The notes below the pieces were generated by a model. It was given only the letters and a program-made list of their open reading frames with translations. It was not told the DNA's origin and did no database searches. Made by a program: the position numbers and the translations under genes. This document shows positions 8,653 to 16,443 of a DNA stretch of 59,139 nt, piece by piece. The stretch covers positions 1 to 59,139 of the forward strand of contig CAZWFE010000013.1 of NCBI GenBank assembly GCA_964633145.1, in the 5' to 3' direction. Source of the stretch: CAJXSD01 sp964633145 (GTDB lineage: Bacteria; Pseudomonadota; Alphaproteobacteria; Rhodobacterales; Rhodobacteraceae). Numbering within the stretch: position 1 is the first letter of the stretch; each line of letters starts with the position of its first letter.

Positions 8653-10347
8653 TCAGGGCCTTGGTTTTGGGCGTAGGGATGTCTGCGGCAACCGGACACC
8701 CACGGGCTTGGGATCAAAAAATTTCGATTTCGACCCGCCGGTTTCAAACAGGCCTGGCCCAAGGGTGTTTTCCCAAATCTGGACAACACTGCGGCGCTGA
8801 TCCTTGGTATTGACCAAGGTGGGGCGTAGGAAAATCGCCAGATTGCGGCTGACGGTGTTGGACACCTCTTGCCTAAATGCGGCCCCAAGGATGGGGATGT
8901 CGCCCAGAACCGGCACCTTGGATATGGCCAATTCCTGCTGTTCCACCCGCAGGCCACCAATGGCGATGGTTTCGCCCTGTTCTGCGGTGACAACGGTGGA
9001 AATTTGGCGTTTGACAGTCACCACATCGCTTAGGCCCGGGGTGGATTGGTCAATGCGCGACACCTCTTGCCAGATTTCCATGACGATATTGCCTTGGGGG
9101 CCAATTTTGGGTTTGATTTTTAGCGATGTCCCCAAGTCTTCGCGTTTGATGGTTTGAAAGGGGCGCGCCCCATCGCCTTCGCCATTGGTAAACTGCCCTG
9201 TGATAAAGGGGACGTTTTGGCCCACCAAAATGGTGCTTTCTTTGTTTTCTGTGGTCATCAGGCTGGGGGTTGCCAAAATGCGGTTATCTGTATCGCCCTG
9301 TAATGCGGCCAGCATCACACCGATATCGGGAATGGCATTTGCTCCGCGACCCGCGGCGATCACACCGCCTGCGGCGCCGGCCAGAAACGGATCACCTGCG
9401 GCTGATCCAATATTGATGCCTGTGACCCCTGTGACCACACTGGCGGCCAGATTATCGCTGTTGATCGAAAATTGTAATCCCAAACGCGAAGCTGTGTCCT
9501 CGGACACTTCGGCGATGATGGCATCGACATAGACCTGCCGCGGTGTGCGATCCAATTTTTCAATGACGGCTAGGATGGCGGCCATATCGTCATATAGGCC
9601 CGATACAATGACCTGATTTGCACTGGCATGGGCTGCGATATTCACCGTGCCGCCCATGGTCGATCCTGCCAGCAATGGCTGTAAATTTGCCACCAATTCG
9701 CCCGCATCGGCAAAGCTGAGGTCAACAACCTCGGTCCACGTTGTGGGGATGGCTGCGGGCGTGTCCACGGTGGTGGTGGGTTGTGGCGCGGCAGCTGTTG
9801 GTGTCGCTGCGCGCGATGTGGCTGCGGGTTTGGGTTGGGGCAGGGATGCGATAATCGCACCCAATTGATCCACCGCATCCTGTGATCCGGCCACCAAAAT
9901 CGCCCGCTCATCAGGGATGTTTTCAATCACTTCGACCTGTTGCAATGCAGGGATGGTCGCAATCAGGTTTTTGATACCAGCTTGCGATATTTTCCCCTCT
10001 AGCTCAATCCGCGATACGGTGATGGCGGGGACCACAACGGGCGCAGGCTGGGGCGCGGTGATGACATAGCGATTTGGCGCTGTTTCACGCATTTCAGCGC
10101 CCAGATCCCGGGTCAAATCCACGAACAGTTGGTGGATTTCTGCCGCCCCATCCACATCATCACGCGATGTGGAAATTTTATCCTGGGCGTCAAATTCCAC
10201 AATATAGCTGTTGCCGGTCAATTGTGAAAAATAGGCCGCGGCCGCGCCCAGATCTGCATCCAGCAACCGTACCGTTGCCGCCTGTGCAGGGCCCAGTCCC
10301 AGTGTGATTGCAAATCCAGTGGCGCAAAGTGTTTTGACAATATTCAT
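8653..10347 (-). CDS. gspD: T2SS outer-membrane secretin GspD
   Basis: A 564-residue secretin with a signal peptide ending AQA near residue 23. An N0 domain follows (about 24-100), an N1-type domain (112-172), a Pro/Ala/Thr linker, one further N domain (about 205-270), and the secretin core. The core ends with VPVLGDIPILGAAFR, the family signature. It forms the outer-membrane channel through which folded proteins leave. It is shorter than the usual 650 residues because it has three rather than four N domains. The start overlaps the gspC stop (ATGA). Confidence 0.95.
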   Translation of the reverse strand: MNIVKTLCATGFAITLGLGPAQAATVRLLDADLGAAAAYFSQLTGNSYIVEFDAQDKISTSRDDVDGAAEIHQLFVDLTRDLGAEMRETAPNRYVITAPQPAPVVVPAITVSRIELEGKISQAGIKNLIATIPALQQVEVIENIPDERAILVAGSQDAVDQLGAIIASLPQPKPAATSRAATPTAAAPQPTTTVDTPAAIPTTWTEVVDLSFADAGELVANLQPLLAGSTMGGTVNIAAHASANQVIVSGLYDDMAAILAVIEKLDRTPRQVYVDAIIAEVSEDTASRLGLQFSINSDNLAASVVTGVTGINIGSAAGDPFLAGAAGGVIAAGRGANAIPDIGVMLAALQGDTDNRILATPSLMTTENKESTILVGQNVPFITGQFTNGEGDGARPFQTIKREDLGTSLKIKPKIGPQGNIVMEIWQEVSRIDQSTPGLSDVVTVKRQISTVVTAEQGETIAIGGLRVEQQELAISKVPVLGDIPILGAAFRQEVSNTVSRNLAIFLRPTLVNTKDQRRSVVQIWENTLGPGLFETGGSKSKFFDPKPVGVRLPQTSLRPKPRP

Positions 10348-10817
10348 TTTACGTAAACTTCTATCATTTTCAACCGATCCCCACGCTGCAATTCGACCTT
10401 GTAGCGTTTGGATCTGTCTTGTTGTTCAATGTAATTCATCAGGCCGTCCACATCATGGGCCGAGACCCCATCAACGGTCAAAATGATGTCACCTTGCTGA
10501 AAGGGGCTAAGCGCGAAAAACGCGGGCGGCAGGCTGTCATCCAATTTCCAACCAGGTCTGCCCGATCGGCTACGGCCCGTGGTTGGGGCGCTGCGCAATG
10601 CGGCGCTGATGGGGGCGGGCACGCCCAAACGTTCGGCCAAATCGCGCACCGCTTCGATTGGGGTTGTGCCTTGGTAAAATCCGGTCTTGGGCCGGATCGG
10701 TTTATTGTCACGGCGCGGTTTGGTTTGGCGTGCCTTTACCTGGGCCGCATCTGCCGTGATTTCCGGCGCGCTGGTCTGTTTTGCGGCGTCATCGCCAAAC
10801 CGCATGGCAATCCGCAC
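10344..10817 (-). pseudogene. gspC: GspC C-terminal part (PDZ), separated by an in-frame TAG
   Basis: About 150 residues containing a Pro/Arg-rich linker and a C-terminal PDZ-like domain (LSPFQQGDIILTVDGV...), as in GspC. This is the same reading frame as the upstream piece, interrupted only by TAG at 10818-10820. Its first residues, VRIAMRF, look like the last strand of the GspC homology domain. Translation could restart at the GTG touching the stop (10817) or at ATG 10805, which has AGGTG nine bases upstream. So this is either a nonsense mutant or a two-cistron split GspC. GspC normally connects the inner-membrane platform to the secretin. The stop overlaps gspD (ATGA). Confidence 0.75.
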
Positions 10818-11132
10818 CTATTGCGCTTGGGGTCCAACCAAAAATACGCCCTCGGGTGAAAATCGATCAAACTGATAAATCAGCCCATCAATCAGCACAT
10901 CATCCGTGGGGGTGATAAACACCAATTGCGCATCCTTGTGCGATTTAATCAAAAAGGAACTGTTGCTATGATCGACAAAACTTGCAATCACGGCATAGGG
11001 CAGATCGGTAACCTCACTGCGCTTTTCCCAAAAAAGCGCGTCTAGGTTGACCGCCGCCGCTGCTATGGGCACACCAATGGCCCAGACCACTAGTCCAAAA
11101 CATCCGACAAATATGTGGGAAATGTGCGGCAT
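10818..11132 (-). pseudogene. gspC: GspC N-terminal part (membrane anchor and homology region)
   Basis: A 104-residue piece with one membrane segment near 6-28 and a beta-rich domain whose pattern fits the GspC homology region, which binds the secretin N0 domain: VIASFVDHSNSSFLI, then FDRFSPEGVFLVG. It ends at TAG 10818-10820, and the frame continues without a break into the PDZ part. Joined, they would make about 262 residues, the normal length of GspC. The ATG at 11132 has a strong SD (AGGAGGAGG). It is the first gene of the T2SS operon. Confidence 0.75.
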
Positions 11133-11188
11133 TGCCTCCTCCTGGTTCTCAACCACAAGGTAGCAGCGCAACACCCCCATCTCAAATT

Positions 11189-11217
11189 CTATTAAGAGTA
11201 GCGCAGAGGTGTCCCAA
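11189..11217 (-). promoter_or_regulatory. Candidate promoter of the T2SS operon
   Basis: On the minus strand TTGGGA and TAATAG are separated by 17 bases, ending about 57 bases before the gspC start. The -35 hexamer sits inside a TGTCCCA-like half-site related to the palindrome next to it. Confidence 0.45.
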
Positions 11218-11228
11218 AGAATAGATTG

Positions 11229-11243
11229 GTCCCATTTTGGGAC
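11229..11243. promoter_or_regulatory. Perfect 15-bp palindrome upstream of the T2SS promoter
   Basis: GTCCCATTTTGGGAC is an inverted repeat with a three-base centre. A further GTCCCA half-site at 11211-11216 lies 18 bp away over the predicted -35 box. This is the layout of an operator for a dimeric regulator. The regulator is unknown. Confidence 0.5.
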
Positions 11244-11265
11244 AACTTAGACCCGACATAGCCCC

Positions 11266-11577
11266 CTAGATCAGGGCGCCAATGATCCAGATTGCGGCCA
11301 GCCCAACCGCAATGGTGGCAATGACAGATTGTGTGATCCATGCGATGATGGCCGCAATCGCGGCGGCCAAAACCTTAGGGATATGCAGTGATACGGCACC
11401 GTTTGCAGGGTCGATGAATACGGCCGCTGCAATCACCGCGCTTAACACAGCAATCGGCACAAACCGCAAAACCGATCGCAGCGATGGCGAAATTGCGCCC
11501 TGAAACAGCCCCGAAAACATCGATACCCGCATCGCGAAATTCAATAATCCAGTCACAACCATTATAATCCAAATCAT
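11266..11577 (-). CDS. azlD: Branched-chain amino acid exporter small subunit AzlD
   Basis: A 103-residue membrane protein with four hydrophobic segments, matching the AzlD family in size and in the opening MIWIIMVVTGLLNFAMR. AzlD works with AzlC to export branched-chain amino acids and analogues. The ATG at 11577 overlaps the azlC stop as ATGA, so the two are translationally coupled. Confidence 0.88.
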   Translation of the reverse strand: MIWIIMVVTGLLNFAMRVSMFSGLFQGAISPSLRSVLRFVPIAVLSAVIAAAVFIDPANGAVSLHIPKVLAAAIAAIIAWITQSVIATIAVGLAAIWIIGALI

Positions 11578-12272
11578 AGGCGACCTCGGATCCAATCAAC
11601 ACAGGCGCCCGCGCCAATGCCGGCAACTGCCGCGACAATTATCCACAAATTCCACGGCAAATCCTGACCAACCAAGGCCACTAATCCTGCACATAGGGCC
11701 GCTGCGATTTCAGGCCCATGACGCAGACGCGGCACAACAATTGCCAAAAATGTCAGTGGAATGGCAAACTCTAAATTCAGATAGGGCGGCAATGTTGCCC
11801 CAATTTGAACCCCGAATATGGTCGATAGCTGCCAACACACCCACAGCGTCAATCCACTGCCCAACAAATGATAATGCACAGGCTGGTCCGGCTTTGCCCC
11901 TTCAAACCGATGGATCGACACGGCAAAGGCTTCGTCCGTCAATAAATACCCCAGCACAATGCGCCAACGTAATGGCAATGCGGATAAATAGGGGGCCACC
12001 GACACACTATATAAAATATGGCGCGCATTGATCACCGCCACCGATCCGCCTACAACCCATGGCGCTGCGCCCGACATCCACAATTGGGCAAACACCACTT
12101 GCGATGCGCCGCCAAAAACAATTGCAGACATCAAAATCGTCTGCCATTCACTCAATCCACTGGCAATTCCCAAAACCCCAAACACCAAACCAAAGGGGGC
12201 CACCCCCAATTGCAACGGCAATTGATCGCGAACACCACGCCAAAACTCAGATGACTTGCGCGCTTCACTCAT
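11574..12272 (-). CDS. azlC: Branched-chain amino acid exporter large subunit AzlC
   Basis: A 232-residue membrane protein with the AzlC pattern: PFGLVFGVLGIASGLSEW near the N-terminus, FGGASQVVFAQLW, and NARHILYSVSVAPYL. With AzlD it exports branched-chain amino acids across the inner membrane. The ATG at 12272 (MSEARKSSEF) is chosen because the frame upstream lacks conserved residues and runs into a repeat element. Confidence 0.92.
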   Translation of the reverse strand: MSEARKSSEFWRGVRDQLPLQLGVAPFGLVFGVLGIASGLSEWQTILMSAIVFGGASQVVFAQLWMSGAAPWVVGGSVAVINARHILYSVSVAPYLSALPLRWRIVLGYLLTDEAFAVSIHRFEGAKPDQPVHYHLLGSGLTLWVCWQLSTIFGVQIGATLPPYLNLEFAIPLTFLAIVVPRLRHGPEIAAALCAGLVALVGQDLPWNLWIIVAAVAGIGAGACVDWIRGRL

Positions 12273-12289
12273 GGCCCTGTGTCTCAGGC

Positions 12290-12311
12290 TTTCATTTTTG
12301 TAAAAATACTC
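12290..12311 (+). repeat. Interspersed palindromic element, copy 1
   Basis: A 22-base element: TTTC, the core ATTTTTGTAAAAAT overlapping it, then ACTC. Related copies occur at 20746-20767 (opposite strand) and 24878-24899. It lies between the azlC start and the end of the polyamine dehydrogenase gene. It is followed by several small hairpins up to 12390. Confidence 0.7.
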
Positions 12312-12395
12312 TGGGTGAATTGGGCGCGCCTTGCGCGACCAAGAGGGCAAAGCCCTGCATCAAAGGACGGCACAAGCCGCCCTTTGTTCTTGATA

Positions 12396-13634
12396 TCAGG
12401 CATTCCACGCTTTGTCTGTATTGCCGACACGCACACGCGTTGGCAAACCAATGTCATCCAAAATGGTCAAAAACGGCTTGGGATCCAACTCTTCTACATT
12501 GACCATAGTGCCAGTGTCCCATGTGCCATTGGCAATCAACATCGCTGCGGCCACAGGCGGAACACCTGCGGTATAGGAAATGCCTTGGGATCCCACTTCA
12601 TTGAATGCCTCTTTGTGGTCTGCGACGTTATAGACGAACACTTCGACGTCTTGGCCATCTTTCACACCCTTGACCAGATCGCCGATACAGGTTTTTCCGG
12701 TATATTCGGGCGCTAGGCTGGATGGATCGGGCAAAACCGCCTTGACCACTTTCAATGGCACAACCTCTTGTCCCTCGGCCGTCAGAACGGGCTGTTCGGA
12801 CAGCAATCCCAAATTGTTCAACACGGTGAACACATTGATATAATGATCGCCAAAGCCCATCCAGAACCGCACATCGGCCTGTGGGTAGTTGGCAGACAGT
12901 GAATGCACTTCGTCGTGACCCGTCATATAGGCTTTCTGCTCGCCCACAACGGGCAGGTCCCAAACTTTGCCCACTTCGAACATTTTGTTCGACTGCCATG
13001 CACCGTTTTGCCATGAATAAACCGTTCCGGTGAATTCGCGGAAATTGATTTCTGGGTCAAAATTGGTGGCAAACCATTTGCCGTGGCTGCCTGCGTTAAT
13101 ATCGACGATATCGATGGATTTGACTTCATCCATATATTCATCAACCGCCAAACGCGCATAGGAATTGACCACGCCTGGGTCAAACCCAACGCCCAAAATC
13201 GCAGTCACGCCTGCGGCCTGACACCGATCGCGGCGTTGCCATTCGTAATTGCCATACCAAGGCGGTGTTTCGCAGATCTTGGTTGGGTCTTCGTGGATCG
13301 CAGTATCCATATAGGCCACGCCTGTTTCGATACAGGCCTCAAGTACGGACATGTTCAAAAACGCAGATCCCACATTGATCACGATTTGCACGCCTGTTTC
13401 ACGGATCAGCGCGGCGACAGCGGCCGTATCCATGCCGTCAACAGCGTGTGATTTCAGCACACCATCAACCTTCATGCTGCCTTTTTCACGAATGCTGTCG
13501 ATAATGGCGTCACATTTTGACTGTGTGCGGCTGGCGATATGAATATCGCCCAAGACGTCGTTGTTCTGCGCGCATTTATGGGCGCTGACTTGTGCGACGC
13601 CGCCGGCGCCTATGATCAATACGTTACGTTTCAT
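12396..13634 (-). CDS. Carboxynorspermidine/carboxyspermidine dehydrogenase
   Basis: A 412-residue member of the saccharopine dehydrogenase-like family. The N-terminal Rossmann fold opens with VLIIGAGGVAQVSAHKCAQ, and the substrate part holds GVGFDPGVVNSYA. In the alternative polyamine route this enzyme condenses aspartate semialdehyde with a diamine to give carboxy(nor)spermidine using NADPH. The gene for the matching decarboxylase lies 36 bases upstream in the same direction, which supports the specific name over lysine-pathway saccharopine dehydrogenase. ATG at 13634. Confidence 0.9.
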   Translation of the reverse strand: MKRNVLIIGAGGVAQVSAHKCAQNNDVLGDIHIASRTQSKCDAIIDSIREKGSMKVDGVLKSHAVDGMDTAAVAALIRETGVQIVINVGSAFLNMSVLEACIETGVAYMDTAIHEDPTKICETPPWYGNYEWQRRDRCQAAGVTAILGVGFDPGVVNSYARLAVDEYMDEVKSIDIVDINAGSHGKWFATNFDPEINFREFTGTVYSWQNGAWQSNKMFEVGKVWDLPVVGEQKAYMTGHDEVHSLSANYPQADVRFWMGFGDHYINVFTVLNNLGLLSEQPVLTAEGQEVVPLKVVKAVLPDPSSLAPEYTGKTCIGDLVKGVKDGQDVEVFVYNVADHKEAFNEVGSQGISYTAGVPPVAAAMLIANGTWDTGTMVNVEELDPKPFLTILDDIGLPTRVRVGNTDKAWNA

Positions 13635-13670
13635 TAACCTGTGATACCCCCTTAGGTTGGATCATTGGGA

Positions 13671-14765
13671 CTAGGACAGTGCCGCTGCGAAATCGTCATA
13701 ATCAAACGATCGCACCAGCCGCTCGGAACCATCCAAATCGCGGATGGCAATAGATGGCATTTTTACGCCATTAAACCAGTTCTTCTTGACCATAGTATAG
13801 CCGGCTGCATCTTGAATGGAAATGCGTTGGCCCACTTTTATTGGATCAGGAAAATTATATTCGCCAAAAATATCGCCTGCCAGACAGGATTTACCACAAA
13901 TCATCCACGGATGATCGCCCGATACATCCATGCGTGCGGGTTCACGGTAAATCAGCAAATCCAGCATGTGCGCTTCGATTGAACTGTCAACAATGGCCAA
14001 ATCTTTGCCGTTGTTTAGGGTATCTAGCACGGTCACCTCAAGCGTGGTGGATTTGGTGATCGCGGCTTCGCCCGGTTCCAAATACACCTGCACGCCATAG
14101 CGATCGGTAAAGCGTTTTAAACGATCCGCCAATTGATCCAGCGGATAATCATCGCCCGTGAAATGAATGCCGCCGCCCAGACTGATCCAATCCATCCGGT
14201 CAATCAAATGGCCAAAGCGCTGTTCAATCAAATCCAACATCGCTGAAAACCGATCAAAATCGCCATTTTCGCAATTGTTGTGAAACATAAATCCACTGAT
14301 TTTATCGGCCACCGTTTCAATCACCGCTGGGTCATGTTCACCCAAGCGCGAATAGGGGCGGGCAGGGTCGGCCAAATCGAAACTGGATGTCGATACACCG
14401 GGATTGACGCGCAGCCCGCGCACATGACCGCGGGACACGTCATCGAACCGGTCAAGCTGGCCAATCGAATTGAAAATCACCTTGTCGGAATTTTCCAAAA
14501 CCTCATGAATTTCTTTGGGGTCCCACGCAACGCTATAGGCATGCGTTTCGCCGGGGAATTTTTCGCGCCCCAATTTGCATTCAAACAGCGACGATGATGT
14601 GGTGCCATCCATATAGTCAGACATCAAATCGAACACGGACCATGTGGCAAAACATTTCAGTGCCAATAACGCCTTGGCGCCCGAATGTTCGCGCAGCCAC
14701 GCAATTTTTTCCATGTTGCGCAACAATTTCGATTGGTCGATCAGGTAGTAAGGTGTTTCAATCAT
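13671..14765 (-). CDS. nspC: Carboxynorspermidine/carboxyspermidine decarboxylase
   Basis: A 364-residue PLP enzyme of the alanine-racemase-fold decarboxylases. The PLP lysine is K37 in LALKCFATW. HNNCEN, the GGGIHFTG phosphate loop, EPGEA, and CLAGD with DAAGY near the C-terminus follow the NspC pattern. It removes the carboxyl group made by the downstream dehydrogenase and yields (nor)spermidine. The start ATG 14765 follows a GGGGGAT SD; the longer frame upstream is not supported. It is the first gene of a two-gene operon. Confidence 0.92.
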   Translation of the reverse strand: MIETPYYLIDQSKLLRNMEKIAWLREHSGAKALLALKCFATWSVFDLMSDYMDGTTSSSLFECKLGREKFPGETHAYSVAWDPKEIHEVLENSDKVIFNSIGQLDRFDDVSRGHVRGLRVNPGVSTSSFDLADPARPYSRLGEHDPAVIETVADKISGFMFHNNCENGDFDRFSAMLDLIEQRFGHLIDRMDWISLGGGIHFTGDDYPLDQLADRLKRFTDRYGVQVYLEPGEAAITKSTTLEVTVLDTLNNGKDLAIVDSSIEAHMLDLLIYREPARMDVSGDHPWMICGKSCLAGDIFGEYNFPDPIKVGQRISIQDAAGYTMVKKNWFNGVKMPSIAIRDLDGSERLVRSFDYDDFAAALS

Positions 14766-15015
14766 GGTCAGTATCCCCCAGTTTGGCATAGGATCCAACA
14801 ACGTTGGTCAGTGATTAACAGAGGCGCGGCGTACCCCAGATGGGCCCGCCATGCAATGAATTATTTGGCTAGATATCACCGAATGGCAATTATTTTAGCA
14901 AATTCGCCAATTTCTGCCAAATTTCAGGGTTGATCCTGCCCATTGACCCAATTACACAGACGCAAACTTATTCAGGCCACGCGCCGTGTGGCCCCTTTGT
15001 CATAAGAGGATGTCA

Positions 15016-16347
15016 ATGCAACTTACTGAAACCCTAAACGAAGGCCTAAAACGTGCCTACACAATGGTCATCACTGCGGACGAACTGAACGCAAAAGTTG
15101 ATGAGAAACTGAAAGAGGCGCAGCCAGAAGTCGCCCTTAAGGGTTTCCGCAAAGGCAAAGTGCCTATGGCGATGCTGAAAAAACAGTTCGGCAAAAACCT
15201 GATGGGCGAAGTAATGCAAGAAACCATCGATGGCGCTGTCAATTCGCACCTAAGCGAAAACAACGTGCGTCCTGCGATGCAGCCATCCATCAAAATGACA
15301 AACGAAGACTGGAAAGAGGGCGACGACGTCCATCTTGAGGTTGCCTATGAGGCGCTGCCAGAGATTCCAGAGTTTGATGGTTCAAAAATCAAATTGGAAA
15401 AAATGGTTGTCAAAGCGGATGAGGCATCCGTCACCGAGGCGTTGGAAAACTTGGCTGCTACAGCCGAAAACTTCAAAAAGCGTCGCAAAGGGTCCAAAGC
15501 CCGCGAAAAAGACCAAGTGGTCATGGATTTCGTCGGCAAAGTTGACGGCGAAGCATTCGAAGGTGGTTCCGCCGAAGATTACCCACTGGTTTTGGGATCC
15601 AACAGCTTTATCCCCGGTTTCGAAGATCAGCTGATCGGCGCGAAAGAAGGCGAAGAAGTCACCGTAGAGGTCACATTCCCAGAAAGCTATGGCGCAGAAA
15701 ACCTAGCTGGCAAAGCAGCAACATTCGATTGCACCATCAAAGAAGTGCGCGAAGCGGCCCCTGCCGAAATCAACGATGAAATGGCAACCAAATTCGGTGC
15801 AGAAGACCTAGAAGGTCTGAAAGCCCAAATTTCTGAGCGTTTGGAAGCAGAATACACCGGTGCGTCACGCGCGGTCATGAAGCGTGCGTTGTTGGATCAG
15901 TTGGACGGATTGGTGAAATTCGACCTGCCACCATCCTTGGTTCAGGCCGAAGCGGATCAAATCGCCCACCAGCTGTGGCACGAAGAAAACCCAGACGTCC
16001 AAGGCCACGACCACGATAAAATCGAGCCAACCGACGAACACAACAAATTGGCCGAACGCCGCGTGCGTTTGGGATTGTTGCTGGCCGATGTAGGTCAGAA
16101 AGCAAACGTCGAAGTGACCGACGCGGAAATGACCCAAGCGATCTTGGCCCAAGCGCGTCAGTATCCAGGTCAGGAACGCCAGTTCTTTGAATTTGTTCAA
16201 CAAAACCAGCAGATGCAACAGCAACTGCGCGCCCCATTGTTCGAAGATAAGGTCGTTGACCTTATCGTTGAAGGCGCAAAAGTGACAGAAAAAGAAGTGT
16301 CCAAAGACGATCTGCAAAAAGCAATCGACGCACTAGAAGAAGAATAA
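15016..16347 (+). CDS. tig: Trigger factor, ribosome-associated chaperone and PPIase
   Basis: A 443-residue trigger factor. The N-terminal domain carries the ribosome-binding signature GFRKGKVP near 44-51. The FKBP-type isomerase domain covers about 150-245 (DFVGKVDGEAFEGG, GFEDQLIGAKEGEE), and a helical C-terminal chaperone domain follows. It binds nascent chains at the ribosome exit. Of two nearby ATG codons, 15016 is preferred because AGAGG lies six bases before it. A terminator follows the gene. Confidence 0.97.
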   Translation: MQLTETLNEGLKRAYTMVITADELNAKVDEKLKEAQPEVALKGFRKGKVPMAMLKKQFGKNLMGEVMQETIDGAVNSHLSENNVRPAMQPSIKMTNEDWKEGDDVHLEVAYEALPEIPEFDGSKIKLEKMVVKADEASVTEALENLAATAENFKKRRKGSKAREKDQVVMDFVGKVDGEAFEGGSAEDYPLVLGSNSFIPGFEDQLIGAKEGEEVTVEVTFPESYGAENLAGKAATFDCTIKEVREAAPAEINDEMATKFGAEDLEGLKAQISERLEAEYTGASRAVMKRALLDQLDGLVKFDLPPSLVQAEADQIAHQLWHEENPDVQGHDHDKIEPTDEHNKLAERRVRLGLLLADVGQKANVEVTDAEMTQAILAQARQYPGQERQFFEFVQQNQQMQQQLRAPLFEDKVVDLIVEGAKVTEKEVSKDDLQKAIDALEEE

Positions 16348-16363
16348 ACACGGCACAGTGTTA

Positions 16364-16399
16364 AAAAAAACCGCATCCAGAAATGGGTGCGGTTTTTTT
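16364..16399. terminator. Bidirectional terminator between tig and rimK
   Basis: A stem of CCGCATCC and GGGTGCGG flanked by A-run and T-run, able to serve tig on the plus strand and the convergent ATP-grasp gene on the minus strand. Confidence 0.85.
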
Positions 16400-16443
16400 A
16401 TGTTCAGCGCCAATGTCTAGCGTCACAGGCCAGATCAATGACG

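Noticed and set aside
8652..8993. A longer gspE with 114 extra N-terminal residues
   Set aside because: The extension lies over gspD in another phase and shows no T2SS ATPase homology. The ATG at 8651 gives the usual N-terminus.
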